Assembly (NCBI RefSeq): GCF_019012925.1
Contig: NZ_JAGIRL010000008.1
Location: 1-64,000 of the forward strand
Reading direction: 5' to 3'
Origin: Fusobacterium sp.
GTDB taxonomy: Bacteria > Fusobacteriota > Fusobacteriia > Fusobacteriales > Fusobacteriaceae
Length of the DNA: 64,000 nt
Shown here: in pieces, positions 34,180 through 43,507 of the stretch
Layout: every line of letters starts with the position of its first letter
How positions within the stretch are numbered: position 1 is the stretch's first letter
The notes under the pieces: generated by a model
The model's input: the letters and a program-made list of their open reading frames with translations, nothing else
Databases searched by the model: none
What the model was told of the DNA's origin: nothing
Program-made: the position numbers and the translations under genes

Positions 34180-35142
34180 ATGGATAACTTAAAAGAAACT
34201 ATTATAAAAGAGAGAGAAAGCATATTGCTTGTGAAAAATGAGATTCAAAAGAAAATTGTAGGTCAAGAGGATATGATCAATAAGATATTGATCGGAATAC
34301 TTACTGGTAACCACATCTTACTTGAAGGATTACCTGGACTTGCCAAGTCTTTAACTGTAAATACCCTAGCTCAAACTTTGGGATTAAAGTTTTCAAGAAT
34401 ACAGTTTACTCCCGATCTACTACCAAGTGATATAATTGGTACTGAGATATATAATGAAAAAACTGGGGAGTTCTATATTAAAAAAGGTCCATTATTTGCC
34501 AATATTGTCTTGGCAGATGAGATCAACAGAGCTCCAGCTAAGGTACAATCAGCTCTTTTAGAAGCTATGCAGGAGAAACAGATAACAATTGCCCATGAAA
34601 CATTTAAATTGGAATCTCCTTTCATTGTACTTGCCACACAAAACCCTATTGAGCAAGATGGAACATACCCACTTCCAGAGGCACAACAGGATAGATTTTT
34701 GATGAAGGTAAAGATTGAATATCCAAATAGAGATGAAGAGAGAGAGATGTTAAGACTTCTTACATCACCAAATGACTTTGAACATATTGAGATAAATACA
34801 ATATTGAATAAGGAGAAGATTGAAAATCTGAAAAAGATAATAAAACACATACATATAGATGATAAACTTATGGACTATATTCTTAATATCATCTTTAAAA
34901 CAAGAGAGAGTAATGAGTATATTGAGTGTGGAGCTTCCCCAAGAGCCTCTATCGCCCTTGTAGTATCTGCAAAAGCAAGTGCATTCTTAGAGGGGAGAGA
35001 GTATGTTACTCCAACTGATATAAAAAAAGTTATATTTGATGTATTACGTCATAGAATAATCTTAAACTATGAAGCTGAAGCAGATGGAAAGAGTATTGAA
35101 GATATTATAGTAGATATAATGGAGCAAGTGGAGCTTCCTTAG
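34180..35142 (+). CDS. MoxR-type AAA+ ATPase
   Basis: 320 residues of the MoxR family. Walker A-like GLPGLAKS near 45-53, Walker B VLADEINRAPAK near 108-120, sensor LATQNPIEQDGTYPLPEAQQDRF and a C-terminal lid helix with ASPRAS. MoxR ATPases act as chaperones for VWA-domain proteins. Here it heads a bat operon with three such partners (DUF58, BatA, BatB), which fits. AGGAGG precedes the ATG, and the DUF58 gene follows after 9 bases. It is transcribed from the region carrying the 21-bp-spaced repeats. Confidence 0.93.
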   Translation: MDNLKETIIKERESILLVKNEIQKKIVGQEDMINKILIGILTGNHILLEGLPGLAKSLTVNTLAQTLGLKFSRIQFTPDLLPSDIIGTEIYNEKTGEFYIKKGPLFANIVLADEINRAPAKVQSALLEAMQEKQITIAHETFKLESPFIVLATQNPIEQDGTYPLPEAQQDRFLMKVKIEYPNRDEEREMLRLLTSPNDFEHIEINTILNKEKIENLKKIIKHIHIDDKLMDYILNIIFKTRESNEYIECGASPRASIALVVSAKASAFLEGREYVTPTDIKKVIFDVLRHRIILNYEAEADGKSIEDIIVDIMEQVELP

Positions 35143-35151
35143 GAGTTTTAT

Positions 35152-35958
35152 ATGAAAAAAGAGGATATATTAAAGAAAATAAAAAAAATAGAGATAGCTT
35201 CATCAATTATAGCTAGTGAGATATTTTCTGGAAGTTACCGTTCTTACTTCAAGGGAAATGGTATGGAGTTTTCTGATATTAGAAGGTATTCACTAGGTGA
35301 TGATGTAAAAAAAATAGATTGGAAAGTTAGTGCTAGACAGAGAAAAACCTATGTGAAAGAGTTTATAGAGGAGAGGGAGATCAATATATATCTTTTAATT
35401 GATATATCTCCTTCTAACAATTTTCCAGCCAAGCAGGATTTGATCTCACAATTAATCGGAAGCTTAGCTTTTAGTGCTATCAAAAATAATGATAAGGTCG
35501 GAGCTATCTTCTTTAGTGATGAGGTAGAAAAAATAATACCTCTAAAAAAAGGTAAAAAACAGGGATTGGTTATACTTGAAAACTTTCTAACTCTTGTCCC
35601 AAAGGGAAAGGGAACAGATATTTCAAAGGTTCTTACCTCTTTTTATAATTTTTGTAAAAAGAGAACTGTTGTATTTTTAATAAGTGATTTTATTGATGAA
35701 AATTATGAGAAAGCTTTGAAATTAGTAAACAAAAGACATGATCTAATCCCAATTAGAGTAGCAGATAGAAGATTTGATTCCCTACCTCAAGGTGCTATAT
35801 TTACACTTATGGACTCTGAAAGTGGAGAGGAGATTACAGTTGAAAATCTCTCTAAAAAGGAGTCTTTTGATGAGGAGCTACCAAAGAACATTCTGACACT
35901 CTATACAGATGAAAACTATGTTGCTAAATTAACTAATTATTTTAAAAGAAGGAGATAG
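35152..35958 (+). CDS. DUF58 domain protein (VWA-like)
   Basis: 268 residues with the DUF58 core RRYSLGDDVKKIDWKVSARQRKTYVKEF near 45-72 and a VWA-like MIDAS start LIDISPSNN near 85-93. There is no transmembrane segment, so it is cytosolic or peripheral. In MoxR-linked operons DUF58 proteins bind metal through the VWA fold and are thought to work with MoxR in envelope-related assembly or stress tolerance. It is separated by one base from the next gene, so it is strongly coupled. Confidence 0.92.
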   Translation: MKKEDILKKIKKIEIASSIIASEIFSGSYRSYFKGNGMEFSDIRRYSLGDDVKKIDWKVSARQRKTYVKEFIEEREINIYLLIDISPSNNFPAKQDLISQLIGSLAFSAIKNNDKVGAIFFSDEVEKIIPLKKGKKQGLVILENFLTLVPKGKGTDISKVLTSFYNFCKKRTVVFLISDFIDENYEKALKLVNKRHDLIPIRVADRRFDSLPQGAIFTLMDSESGEEITVENLSKKESFDEELPKNILTLYTDENYVAKLTNYFKRRR

Positions 35959-35959
35959 T

Positions 35960-36673
35960 ATGAAAAAACTTATTTTTACTTTTATTTTTATCTCCTCTAT
36001 AATTTTTGCAAAGGATATATATGTAGGAGATACAGTTAAATTACAGGTAAGTGGAATACCTGAAGAAAAGATAGTAGAAAGTTTTAAAAATTCCAACTTA
36101 GAACTTGAAAAGATAGAGAAAGATAGAGATGGATATGTTTTAAGTATCAGAGGTTTTGAGGTAGGGAAGAGTACAGTAACTCTAGGAGATAAGAGAATTG
36201 TCCTTGAGATAAAGTCCTCTCTTGATGAGAAGGATAAGGAGATATATCCACATCTTAGTGATAACAGTGATACTCAATTATACTCTGGCAGATTTCCCTA
36301 TACATTTGTTTTAGCTATAATTTCAGGTATATTGTCCACTCTTTATCTACTCAAAAATTTCAAATTCAGGAGAAAAGAGAGCTATATATCTCCTGAAGCT
36401 AAATTTGAAAATGTAGTGGCTAACTTGAATGATGACTCTTGGGATTTTGATTTAAGTATGGGAATTAGAGAGTATATTGATAGTAAATATCAATCACACT
36501 TTACCAATGGAATCTACTCAATTGTAGGTATGCTTACTCCAGAGGATATTGATACTATCTACAATCTAGATAACTATAAGTTCTCAAATAACAACGAAGA
36601 TCTAAAGGAGAGATTTGTAGAGCAAATTCTTGAAATTTTTAATAAAGTAAGGAGGGATACAACAGATGTTTAG
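35960..36673 (+). CDS. Bat operon membrane protein, 237 residues
   Basis: An N-terminal signal (KKLIFTFIFISSIIFA), a periplasmic part of about 90 residues with beta character (VGDTVKLQVSGIPEE), one membrane segment (about 112-132) and a cytoplasmic tail. Bat operons often have an ill-defined membrane gene in this position between DUF58 and BatA, and this fits that slot. No catalytic motif is visible. It overlaps batA by 8 bases. It is probably an inner-membrane partner of the VWA proteins. Confidence 0.8.
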   Translation: MKKLIFTFIFISSIIFAKDIYVGDTVKLQVSGIPEEKIVESFKNSNLELEKIEKDRDGYVLSIRGFEVGKSTVTLGDKRIVLEIKSSLDEKDKEIYPHLSDNSDTQLYSGRFPYTFVLAIISGILSTLYLLKNFKFRRKESYISPEAKFENVVANLNDDSWDFDLSMGIREYIDSKYQSHFTNGIYSIVGMLTPEDIDTIYNLDNYKFSNNNEDLKERFVEQILEIFNKVRRDTTDV

Positions 36674-37625
36674 ATTTACAAGTCCCTATTTTTTACTGCT
36701 TATCCCTATCCTCATATTTCTATTTTTTAGAAAACGTCAGGTAAAAGGGATAGCCGTTCCTGGTATAAAGCCATTAAAATCTTTTAGATTAAAAAGCAAA
36801 AAGTATTTGATTGGAAAATTTCTGATCCTTTCCTCACTTATTCTAATGTGTATAGCCTTAGCTCGTCCACAGCTACTATCTGAGAATAGAGTAGTAAAAA
36901 AAGATGGAATAGATATAGTTATAGCTTTGGATCTATCACAATCTATGTTACAAAATGACTTTAAGCCCAACAGATTGGAGAAGGCAAAAAAACTTCTAGT
37001 GGACTTTATAAATAAGAGGGAGAATGATAGAATCTCTCTGGTAATCTTTGGTGGAGATGCCTATACTAAAGTACCACTTACATTTGATCACAGCATAGTC
37101 AATGACACTGTTTCTAAAATAACAGTTGACGATATTACAAGCAACAATAGAACTGCTATTGGAATGGGATTAGGAGTAGCTCTAAATAGGTTAAAATCCT
37201 CTGCTTCTAAATCTAAAGTTGTCATTCTAATGACTGATGGAGAGAATAACTCTGGAGAGATGAGTCCTATTGGTGCTAGTAAGATAGCTAAAGAATTGGG
37301 AATTAAAGTCTACACTATTGGAATTGGTGCTAAAGAGATTAGAGTACGTGTTCCTTTTGGATATACTACAGTTCAAAATAGAGAGTTAGATGAAAATCTA
37401 TTGAAAACTATTGCTGATAACACTGATGGTAAGTACTTTAGAGCAAGTAATGAGAGTGAATTTCAAAATATCTTTGATGAGATAGATAAATTGGAAAAAA
37501 CTAAAATAGATGGTCGTTCATACTATGAAGAGAGAGAACTTTATGAAAACATCTTAAAATTAGCTCTATTTCTATTGGTAATCGGTGCTTTTTTTGAATA
37601 TAAAAAATATATAAAAATTCCATAA
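36666..37625 (+). CDS. batA: BatA-like VWA-domain inner-membrane protein
   Basis: 319 residues: an N-terminal membrane segment (about 5-18), a second near 50-68, a VWA domain with MIDAS ALDLSQSM near 88-95 and a later TDGEN (about 190), and a C-terminal membrane segment (about 298-312). This is the usual BatA topology with the VWA domain in the periplasm. It was first described as part of the Bacteroides aerotolerance operon. It probably assembles with BatB and BatD at the inner membrane under MoxR control. The next gene starts 14 bases later. Confidence 0.9.
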   Translation: MFRFTSPYFLLLIPILIFLFFRKRQVKGIAVPGIKPLKSFRLKSKKYLIGKFLILSSLILMCIALARPQLLSENRVVKKDGIDIVIALDLSQSMLQNDFKPNRLEKAKKLLVDFINKRENDRISLVIFGGDAYTKVPLTFDHSIVNDTVSKITVDDITSNNRTAIGMGLGVALNRLKSSASKSKVVILMTDGENNSGEMSPIGASKIAKELGIKVYTIGIGAKEIRVRVPFGYTTVQNRELDENLLKTIADNTDGKYFRASNESEFQNIFDEIDKLEKTKIDGRSYYEERELYENILKLALFLLVIGAFFEYKKYIKIP

Positions 37626-37639
37626 AAAGAGGTGAAACA

Positions 37640-38608
37640 ATGCAATTTGGTAATTTAAACAACTTAGTATATATATTAATTCCCTCTCTTCTCCTCTTGA
37701 TTATGATTTCAGGTATGAAAAAACGGATTGAGATTTTAAGATTTTTAAAATTGAGAATAAAGAGAAGAATCTCTACATTAAAGATATTTTTAATAGTTTC
37801 TGGAGCTGTGTTGGTAGTCATTGCCCTATTATCTCCTCAAAAAGAGATTGCAGATAAAGAGATAGAGGTAAAAGGAATGAATATATATGCTCTTATTGAT
37901 ACTTCTAAATCAATGCTTACAGAAGATGTCTACCCAAATAGATTGGAAGCTAGTAAGAGAGTTTTAAAAAATCTGATACAATCTCTAAAAGGAGATAGAA
38001 TTGGATTCATTCCCTTTTCAGATAGTGCATATATACAGATGCCACTTACTGATGATTACTCCATAACAGAAAACTATATAAATGCCTTGGACTCTTCCCT
38101 CATCTCCGGTGGTGGAACACAGCTATATCAAGCCTTAACCCTTGCTGAAAAATCTTTTTCAGAGATAGGAAGTGAGAATAAAACTGTAATTATTCTATCT
38201 GATGGTGGAGATTTTGATAAAAAATCCTTGGAGTTTGCTAAGAATAACAAGATTAATGTATACTCTATTGGAATTGGTACTCAAGCTGGAAATGTCATAC
38301 CAAACTATGTGAATGGAGCTAAGAGAGGATTTATTAAAGATGATAAAGGTTCAGCTGTTATCAGTAAACTTAATTCAAGTTTTTTACAGCAGATAGCAGA
38401 TGACAATGGCGGAAAATACTATGAAGTGAATAATCTCGTAGATAATTCTAAAAATTTTGTCCAAGATAGTGCTAATTTAGAGAGAAAGAGTCAGAGAAAT
38501 GAGAAGAGTAAAGTCTATGAAAAGTATTTTCAATATCCACTTTTTTTAGGTATTCTACTCATACTCTTAGGTTATCTACTTAGAGAGGTGATAAAAGATG
38601 AGGAGTAA
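37640..38608 (+). CDS. batB: BatB-like VWA-domain inner-membrane protein
   Basis: 322 residues. Membrane segments lie near 10-22, 50-68 and at the C-terminus (about 297-313). The VWA domain has MIDAS LIDTSKSML near 86-94 and a LSDGGDFD motif near 190. It is a close structural relative of the preceding BatA and probably its partner. AGAGGTG precedes the start. It overlaps batC by 11 bases, so the two are translationally coupled. Confidence 0.9.
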   Translation: MQFGNLNNLVYILIPSLLLLIMISGMKKRIEILRFLKLRIKRRISTLKIFLIVSGAVLVVIALLSPQKEIADKEIEVKGMNIYALIDTSKSMLTEDVYPNRLEASKRVLKNLIQSLKGDRIGFIPFSDSAYIQMPLTDDYSITENYINALDSSLISGGGTQLYQALTLAEKSFSEIGSENKTVIILSDGGDFDKKSLEFAKNNKINVYSIGIGTQAGNVIPNYVNGAKRGFIKDDKGSAVISKLNSSFLQQIADDNGGKYYEVNNLVDNSKNFVQDSANLERKSQRNEKSKVYEKYFQYPLFLGILLILLGYLLREVIKDEE

Positions 38609-39557
38609 GATTGTAGCTACAGTGATTTTAATTCTCTCAATAATTGCCCTATTCAACTACTATCCCTCTTTAAAAAACTATAACTATATAAAAAAAGGAA
38701 ATAAGAATACTCTAGCTAAAGAATTTGATCTAGGTAGAGAGAACTATAAAAAATCCTTGGATATAGAGAAAAATAGTAGAGTGGATAGCAATATATTAAA
38801 ATCATTCTATTTTGAAAAAAAATATGATGAGGTTGTTAAAGCTCCTGCTGATGAGAACTTTTTGAAAGGTAATTCATATGCCTATCTCGGTGATCAAGAT
38901 GCTCAAAACAGTAAGTCTTTTTATGAAAAAGCTCTAGCTGAGTACAAATTAGGTATGAAAAAGAGTGATGATATCAACATTAAAAAGAATTATGAATTAA
39001 TACTACAAAAAATTAAAGAGTCTGATAAAAAAGAGCAGAACAAGGATAATAAAGAGAATAAAGATCAGAAAGATAAAGAGAAAAATCAAGATAAGCAAAA
39101 GCAAAACAAAAATCAACAACAGAAGCAAAATAATAAACAGGAACAAAATAAAGAACAACAACAAGATCAGAATAATAAGCAAGAGCAAAACAGAGATCAA
39201 AATAACAATACAGAAAATCAATCTCAAAATCAACAAAAGCAAGATGAGAAAGAGAATAAAAACAGTGAACAGAAACAGGATTCTCAAAAGAATAGTAATT
39301 CTGATAACCAAAATGATAATGAGAATAAAAAACAAAACTCTCAACCTGAAAAAGATGATTCTAAAGATCCTCAAGAGCAAAAGGATAACTCAAATGGAAA
39401 TAGTGGTCAAACAGAGGGTGAGATGAGTGAAAAAGAGATTAAAGAACAGGAGATAAAAGCTATACTAAAAAGATTAGAGGGAAATGAGAAACAATCTTTT
39501 AAAAACAATGAAAGAATGATGAACATAAACAATAACAATCCTTCTAATAGATGGTAA
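38598..39557 (+). CDS. batC: BatC-like protein with long Gln/Lys/Asn-rich tail
   Basis: 319 residues. An N-terminal signal anchor (about 5-22) is followed by a helical, TPR-like part (about 30-135: ENYKKSLDIEKN, SFYEKALAEYKLGMKK). A highly charged low-complexity region of Lys, Gln, Glu, Asp and Asn follows (about 137-282), then a short helix. BatC proteins typically combine TPR repeats with such disordered tails and are thought to be periplasmic scaffolds. The low-complexity stretch produces a spurious hydrophobic reading frame on the other strand. It is followed after 13 bases by batD. Confidence 0.85.
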   Translation: MRSKIVATVILILSIIALFNYYPSLKNYNYIKKGNKNTLAKEFDLGRENYKKSLDIEKNSRVDSNILKSFYFEKKYDEVVKAPADENFLKGNSYAYLGDQDAQNSKSFYEKALAEYKLGMKKSDDINIKKNYELILQKIKESDKKEQNKDNKENKDQKDKEKNQDKQKQNKNQQQKQNNKQEQNKEQQQDQNNKQEQNRDQNNNTENQSQNQQKQDEKENKNSEQKQDSQKNSNSDNQNDNENKKQNSQPEKDDSKDPQEQKDNSNGNSGQTEGEMSEKEIKEQEIKAILKRLEGNEKQSFKNNERMMNINNNNPSNRW

Positions 39558-39570
39558 AGGAGATGAACAG

Positions 39571-41190
39571 ATGAAAAAATTAATTATCTATCTTTTTCTT
39601 ATGTTACCTTTCCTATCTTTTTCAGAGGTGATTCTTGAAAGTTCCAACACTAAACCAGCAATAAACGAACCTTTTAATATAAGAGTCATCTTTTTAAACG
39701 AAGATAAGAAAGATTATAACATTGAAGGAGTTGAAAACTTACAAATTCTTTCTAAGAGTACAAGTTCAAAAACTTCTATTATAAATGGTAAGAAAACACA
39801 GGAGAAAATGGATATCTATACAGTGATGTCCAACGATATTAAAAGTTTTCCTCTAAAAGTAAGTGTTTCAGGAGGAAAGGCAGAGTCTAATCCCTTGAAT
39901 ATTGAGGTACAAAAAGAGGTGCAAGAGAGTATAAATGGGGATATGAGTTTTCAACCCTCAATTAAAAGTGGAGATTCATTCTACTTTGGTCAAAAGATTG
40001 TCTATGAGGAAAACTTTCTTACAACAGTTAGTATTAACTCAATTGGATATAGTAAGAAACCTCAATTTAATGATTTTTCTGAAAAGGATATGAGCCCTAT
40101 TGCTCTAAATGGAAATTATGAACAGAGCTATTTCAGATCTTCTTCTGGTAGAGAGGGGTTGAAGATAAACACATATAGAGGTATCTTACAAGCTAACTCA
40201 TCTGGAGAGAAAAAAATCAGCTCTGGACAGGTGGCAGTTACACAGAGTACAGGTAGAAGAGATTTCTTCTTTGAGGAATCAACTCCCCCTAAATATTTTG
40301 GTGGGAAACAACTAAATATAAATATACTTCCTCTTCCACAAAATAAACCTACAAACTTTCAAAACATTGTAGGAAAACCTACTCTTGATTACACTTGGAG
40401 TAGTGACAATATAGATGTTGGTGATTCTATACTTCTCACTGTTAAAATAAGTGGAGATGCCAATTTAGACTCATTGGAAAAAATTATTCCAAAAGAGTTT
40501 AGAGATTTTAATGTATTTGAAAGTTTAAAAAATAAATTTGAAACTATTAACAATGGAAATTACTATGCTGAAAAAACTTTTGAAGTGGCACTTATTCCTA
40601 AACAGGTTGGAGAGATAGACACTCCAGAGATAAAAATTCCATACTTTGATACTACTGCAAAAACTTATAAATACCTAACTATTCCTAGTAAAAAGATCAA
40701 AGTAAATAAAAATGGAAATATTATTCCTAGCAACAGTGAAAAAAATTTCACTTCACCTACACCTATAAATAACCAAGTGGAAAATAAAATAGAAGATGTA
40801 GTTATTAATAGTGTTGGAAATAAAAAAGTTTCTCAACATGGAAATTATAATTATTTAATTATAGGACTTATAGCTATTATTATAATTCAAGGTGCTACTA
40901 TAATCTATCTTTTATTTAGAAAAAATGGTAATAGTTCCTCTGAAAATCTTGGTAATCTTGCTAAATGCAAAGATGATAAGGAGTTTTATAATGCCTATTG
41001 CGATTTTATGAAGAGTAGATATAACTTTAGCCCGAAGGTGCATCTTGAGGATAGACTTGTAAAATTGGGGTTCTCTCCTGATTTTATTGAGATCAATAGA
41101 GAGCTAGAACAAGCTTATTATAACAATACACCTATTGATAGAAAAGAGATTTTAAAAAGAATTAAAAGGGAGTTAAAAAATGAAAAATAA
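39571..41190 (+). CDS. batD: BatD-like oxygen-tolerance protein
   Basis: 539 residues with a signal peptide (about 1-18) and a large periplasmic region of repeated beta-sandwich character (VGDSILLTVKISGDANLDSLEKI near 285-307). The region VILESSNTKPAINEPFNIRVIF at the mature N-terminus is typical of BatD. A single membrane segment (about 425-445) is followed by a cytoplasmic tail of about 95 residues. BatD is the periplasmic, membrane-tethered member of the Bat complex. The operon name refers to aerotolerance in Bacteroides, and the role here is inferred. It overlaps the DUF4250 gene by 11 bases. Confidence 0.9.
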   Translation: MKKLIIYLFLMLPFLSFSEVILESSNTKPAINEPFNIRVIFLNEDKKDYNIEGVENLQILSKSTSSKTSIINGKKTQEKMDIYTVMSNDIKSFPLKVSVSGGKAESNPLNIEVQKEVQESINGDMSFQPSIKSGDSFYFGQKIVYEENFLTTVSINSIGYSKKPQFNDFSEKDMSPIALNGNYEQSYFRSSSGREGLKINTYRGILQANSSGEKKISSGQVAVTQSTGRRDFFFEESTPPKYFGGKQLNINILPLPQNKPTNFQNIVGKPTLDYTWSSDNIDVGDSILLTVKISGDANLDSLEKIIPKEFRDFNVFESLKNKFETINNGNYYAEKTFEVALIPKQVGEIDTPEIKIPYFDTTAKTYKYLTIPSKKIKVNKNGNIIPSNSEKNFTSPTPINNQVENKIEDVVINSVGNKKVSQHGNYNYLIIGLIAIIIIQGATIIYLLFRKNGNSSSENLGNLAKCKDDKEFYNAYCDFMKSRYNFSPKVHLEDRLVKLGFSPDFIEINRELEQAYYNNTPIDRKEILKRIKRELKNEK

Positions 41191-41371
41191 ATATCTAACT
41201 ATGGACATAAATATAGCCTACAGTATGCTTAATATGAGATTGAGAGATAAATACTCATCTTTGAGTGAACTATGTGAAGATGAGGATATTGATATGGAGG
41301 AGCTACTAGAGGGATTAAAAGCTAAAGGAGTTTTATATAACGAGGACTCCAACCAATTTACTCAAATTTAA
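41180..41371 (+). CDS. DUF4250 domain small protein, 63 residues
   Basis: A small acidic soluble protein with the DUF4250 pattern: MDINIAYSMLNMRLRDKY, then SSLSELCEDEDIDMEEL and a terminal YNEDSNQF. DUF4250 proteins are about 55-65 residues long, occur in Firmicutes and Fusobacteria and are uncharacterised. The fold resembles a short helical or winged-helix unit. It overlaps batD by 11 bases and so is the last gene of this bat operon. Why it is linked to bat genes is unknown. Confidence 0.8.
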   Translation: MKNKYLTMDINIAYSMLNMRLRDKYSSLSELCEDEDIDMEELLEGLKAKGVLYNEDSNQFTQI

Positions 41372-41507
41372 TATTTTTAAGCTTTAAAATAAAAAACTTT
41401 ATTTTTAAAAAAGAAAATGATATACTTAGGATAAAAATAGTTTAAACTATTAGTGAAATTTTATATAATTACAAAAAAGAAATATAAACTATAATGGAGG
41501 GTGTGAC

Positions 41508-42803
41508 GTGAAAATAGAGAAACTTAAAATCCAAAATTTCCGTTGTTATGAAAATATAGAGTTAGAATTGAAAGATGACTATACAGTTTTAATCGGAATA
41601 AACGGAGCAGGAAAAACTACTATTTTAGATGCAATCTCTGTAGCTTTGGGTGGTTATATTTCAAATTTTGATGGAATGGGAATACATGGAATTAGTAAAA
41701 GTGATTCTCACTATAAAATGTATGAACTAGGAAGTAGAATAGAAAGGGAACACCAATTTCCTGTTAAAATTTCTGCTGTTGGAAAGATAGATAGTCAAAA
41801 ATTGGAATGGACTAGATCTCTAAATAAAGAAAATGGGAGAACTACTAATATAGGAGCAAAGGAAATTTTAACCTATGCAGCAGATATATATGAAAAAGTA
41901 AAATTAGGAAATAAAGAAGTAATTTTACCATTGATAGCTTATTATGGAACTGGTAGACTTTGGATGCAAAAAAGAGAAAAAAGTAGTAAGAAAAGCCAAG
42001 AAAATTTTTCTCGTTTAAAAGGTTATATTGATTGCTTGGATTCTGCTTCTAATGAAAAAATGATGTTAAGATGGTTTGAAAAAATGACCTATTTAGAATT
42101 ACAAGAAGGGGAAAAAATTCCAGAACTTGAAGTTGTTAAAAAGGCTTTAAATAATACTTATGAAATAATAGATGAGAGTGTAGAAAAGGCTAATTTTAAC
42201 TATAAGGTAAAGAGTGGAGAGTTAGAGGTTAGTATTAAAAGAAAAAATGGTACAGTAGAAAGTCTCCCTCTTAGAATACTTAGTGATGGGATTAAAAGTA
42301 CCATGAGTATGATAGCTGATATTGCATATAGAATGGCTATATTAAATCCACAATTACTAGATAATATATTGCAACAAACTTCTGGAGTAGTTCTTATAGA
42401 TGAAGTTGATATGCATTTACATCCAAGTTGGCAAAGTAAGATAATAAAGGTATTGACTAAGACATTTCCTAAAATACAATTTATTTTTACAACACACTCT
42501 CCTAGTGTATTATCAAATATCTCAAATGAAAATATCTTGATCCTAAATAACTTAGAAATATATAAGTTAGAAGAGAAGACTTATGGAAGGGATATAGAGA
42601 GCATAGTTCATCAAATAATGAGGACCGAAGTTAGACCTCAAGAGATAGTAGAGAAACTGAAAAAATTTAATAATCTATTAGATGAAGGGGAAATAGATGA
42701 AGCTAAAAAATTATTAGATGAATTAGAAAAAATATTAGGACAGAATGATACTAATATTATAGATGCACGAATCTCACTAGATTTAGAAGAAATAGGTGTA
42801 TAA
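41508..42803 (+). CDS. ptuA: Septu anti-phage system ATPase PtuA-like
   Basis: 431 residues from a GTG start, chosen because GGAGG lies seven bases upstream and MKIEKLKIQNFRCYENIEL is the usual N-terminus of RecF/SMC-like AAA ATPases. Walker A GINGAGKTT at 30-38, a signature-like SDGIKS near 262, Walker B LIDEVDMHLHP (Asp298-Glu299) and the H-loop TTHS (His330). An HNH nuclease gene starts two bases after its stop, the defining arrangement of the Septu (PtuAB) defence system; PtuA senses and controls the nuclease. No reverse transcriptase or retron RNA is adjacent, so it is Septu rather than a retron of the Ec78 type. Confidence 0.85.
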   Translation: MKIEKLKIQNFRCYENIELELKDDYTVLIGINGAGKTTILDAISVALGGYISNFDGMGIHGISKSDSHYKMYELGSRIEREHQFPVKISAVGKIDSQKLEWTRSLNKENGRTTNIGAKEILTYAADIYEKVKLGNKEVILPLIAYYGTGRLWMQKREKSSKKSQENFSRLKGYIDCLDSASNEKMMLRWFEKMTYLELQEGEKIPELEVVKKALNNTYEIIDESVEKANFNYKVKSGELEVSIKRKNGTVESLPLRILSDGIKSTMSMIADIAYRMAILNPQLLDNILQQTSGVVLIDEVDMHLHPSWQSKIIKVLTKTFPKIQFIFTTHSPSVLSNISNENILILNNLEIYKLEEKTYGRDIESIVHQIMRTEVRPQEIVEKLKKFNNLLDEGEIDEAKKLLDELEKILGQNDTNIIDARISLDLEEIGV

Positions 42804-42805
42804 CA

Positions 42806-43426
42806 ATGATACTAATTAAAAAAAATCGTATCCCTTCATCTTTAGTTGAATATAAGCAAACTATAAATGCTTCCTTTAACAACCTACCTAAAGAAGTAAA
42901 AGATAAATTAAGAACCTCTTTATTAAAAGAACAAGGATATATTTGTGCTTATTGTATGAAAAAATTAGAAGATGATTCTTCAAAAGTAAAAATAGAGCAT
43001 TATATTGCAAGGAATGAGGAAAATGAATTAGATTATAATAATTTACTTGCTGTTTGTAAGGGAAATGAAGGCGAGCCTTTTGAAAGACAAACTTGTGATA
43101 CAAGAAAAGGGAATAGAGAAGTAAAAATAAATCCTCAAGTAAATAGTGATATTTTAACTATTGGTTATACAAGTAATGGCGAGATAAAATCAAGTAATTT
43201 AGATTATCAAGAAGATTTTGATAACATATTAAATCTTAATGACAGTTTTGGATTAGTAAAAGCTAGAAGAGAAGCCTTAAATTCATTAAAAAGAAAGCTT
43301 AGTAAAAGTAAAACTCACTTAAAAAGAGATATAATAAAAAGAATATATACACGATATTCAGAGGAAGAAATAAAAGAATCATATGTTGGAATACTACTAT
43401 GGTACCTTCAAAAAAGAATGAGATAG
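42806..43426 (+). CDS. ptuB: Septu HNH endonuclease PtuB-like
   Basis: 206 residues. The HNH/zinc-finger elements are CAYC (Cys47, Cys50), KIEH with His65, the LDYNNLLAVC segment (Cys84) and CDTRKG (Cys97), as in the TIGR02646/PtuB group. It should cut DNA when released or activated by PtuA during phage infection. Its start lies two bases after the ptuA stop, and a hairpin terminator (43449-43480) closes the pair. Composition is as AT-rich as its neighbours, so the sequence shows no obvious recent transfer. Confidence 0.85.
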   Translation: MILIKKNRIPSSLVEYKQTINASFNNLPKEVKDKLRTSLLKEQGYICAYCMKKLEDDSSKVKIEHYIARNEENELDYNNLLAVCKGNEGEPFERQTCDTRKGNREVKINPQVNSDILTIGYTSNGEIKSSNLDYQEDFDNILNLNDSFGLVKARREALNSLKRKLSKSKTHLKRDIIKRIYTRYSEEEIKESYVGILLWYLQKRMR

Positions 43427-43448
43427 ACATTATTAAATAAACTTTATA

Positions 43449-43480
43449 CAAAAAAACAGCCTTTTAAAGCTGTTTTTTTT
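43449..43480. terminator. Terminator between ptuB and the convergent transposase-like gene
   Basis: AAAAAACAGC and GCTGTTTTTT arms around CTTTTAAA. A-run and T-run ends make it usable in both directions. Confidence 0.85.
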
Positions 43481-43507
43481 ATATAAGCTAACAAATAATT
43501 TTTAATT

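Noticed and set aside
39003..39380. A 125-codon hydrophobic frame opposite batC
   Set aside because: It is the antisense reading of the Lys/Gln/Asn-rich low-complexity tail of BatC; there is no ribosome binding site or independent promoter.
41372..41507. Retron reverse transcriptase or ncRNA upstream of the ATPase/HNH pair
   Set aside because: Only 136 AT-rich bases lie between the bat operon and ptuA, with no reverse transcriptase frame; therefore Septu rather than a PtuAB-containing retron.
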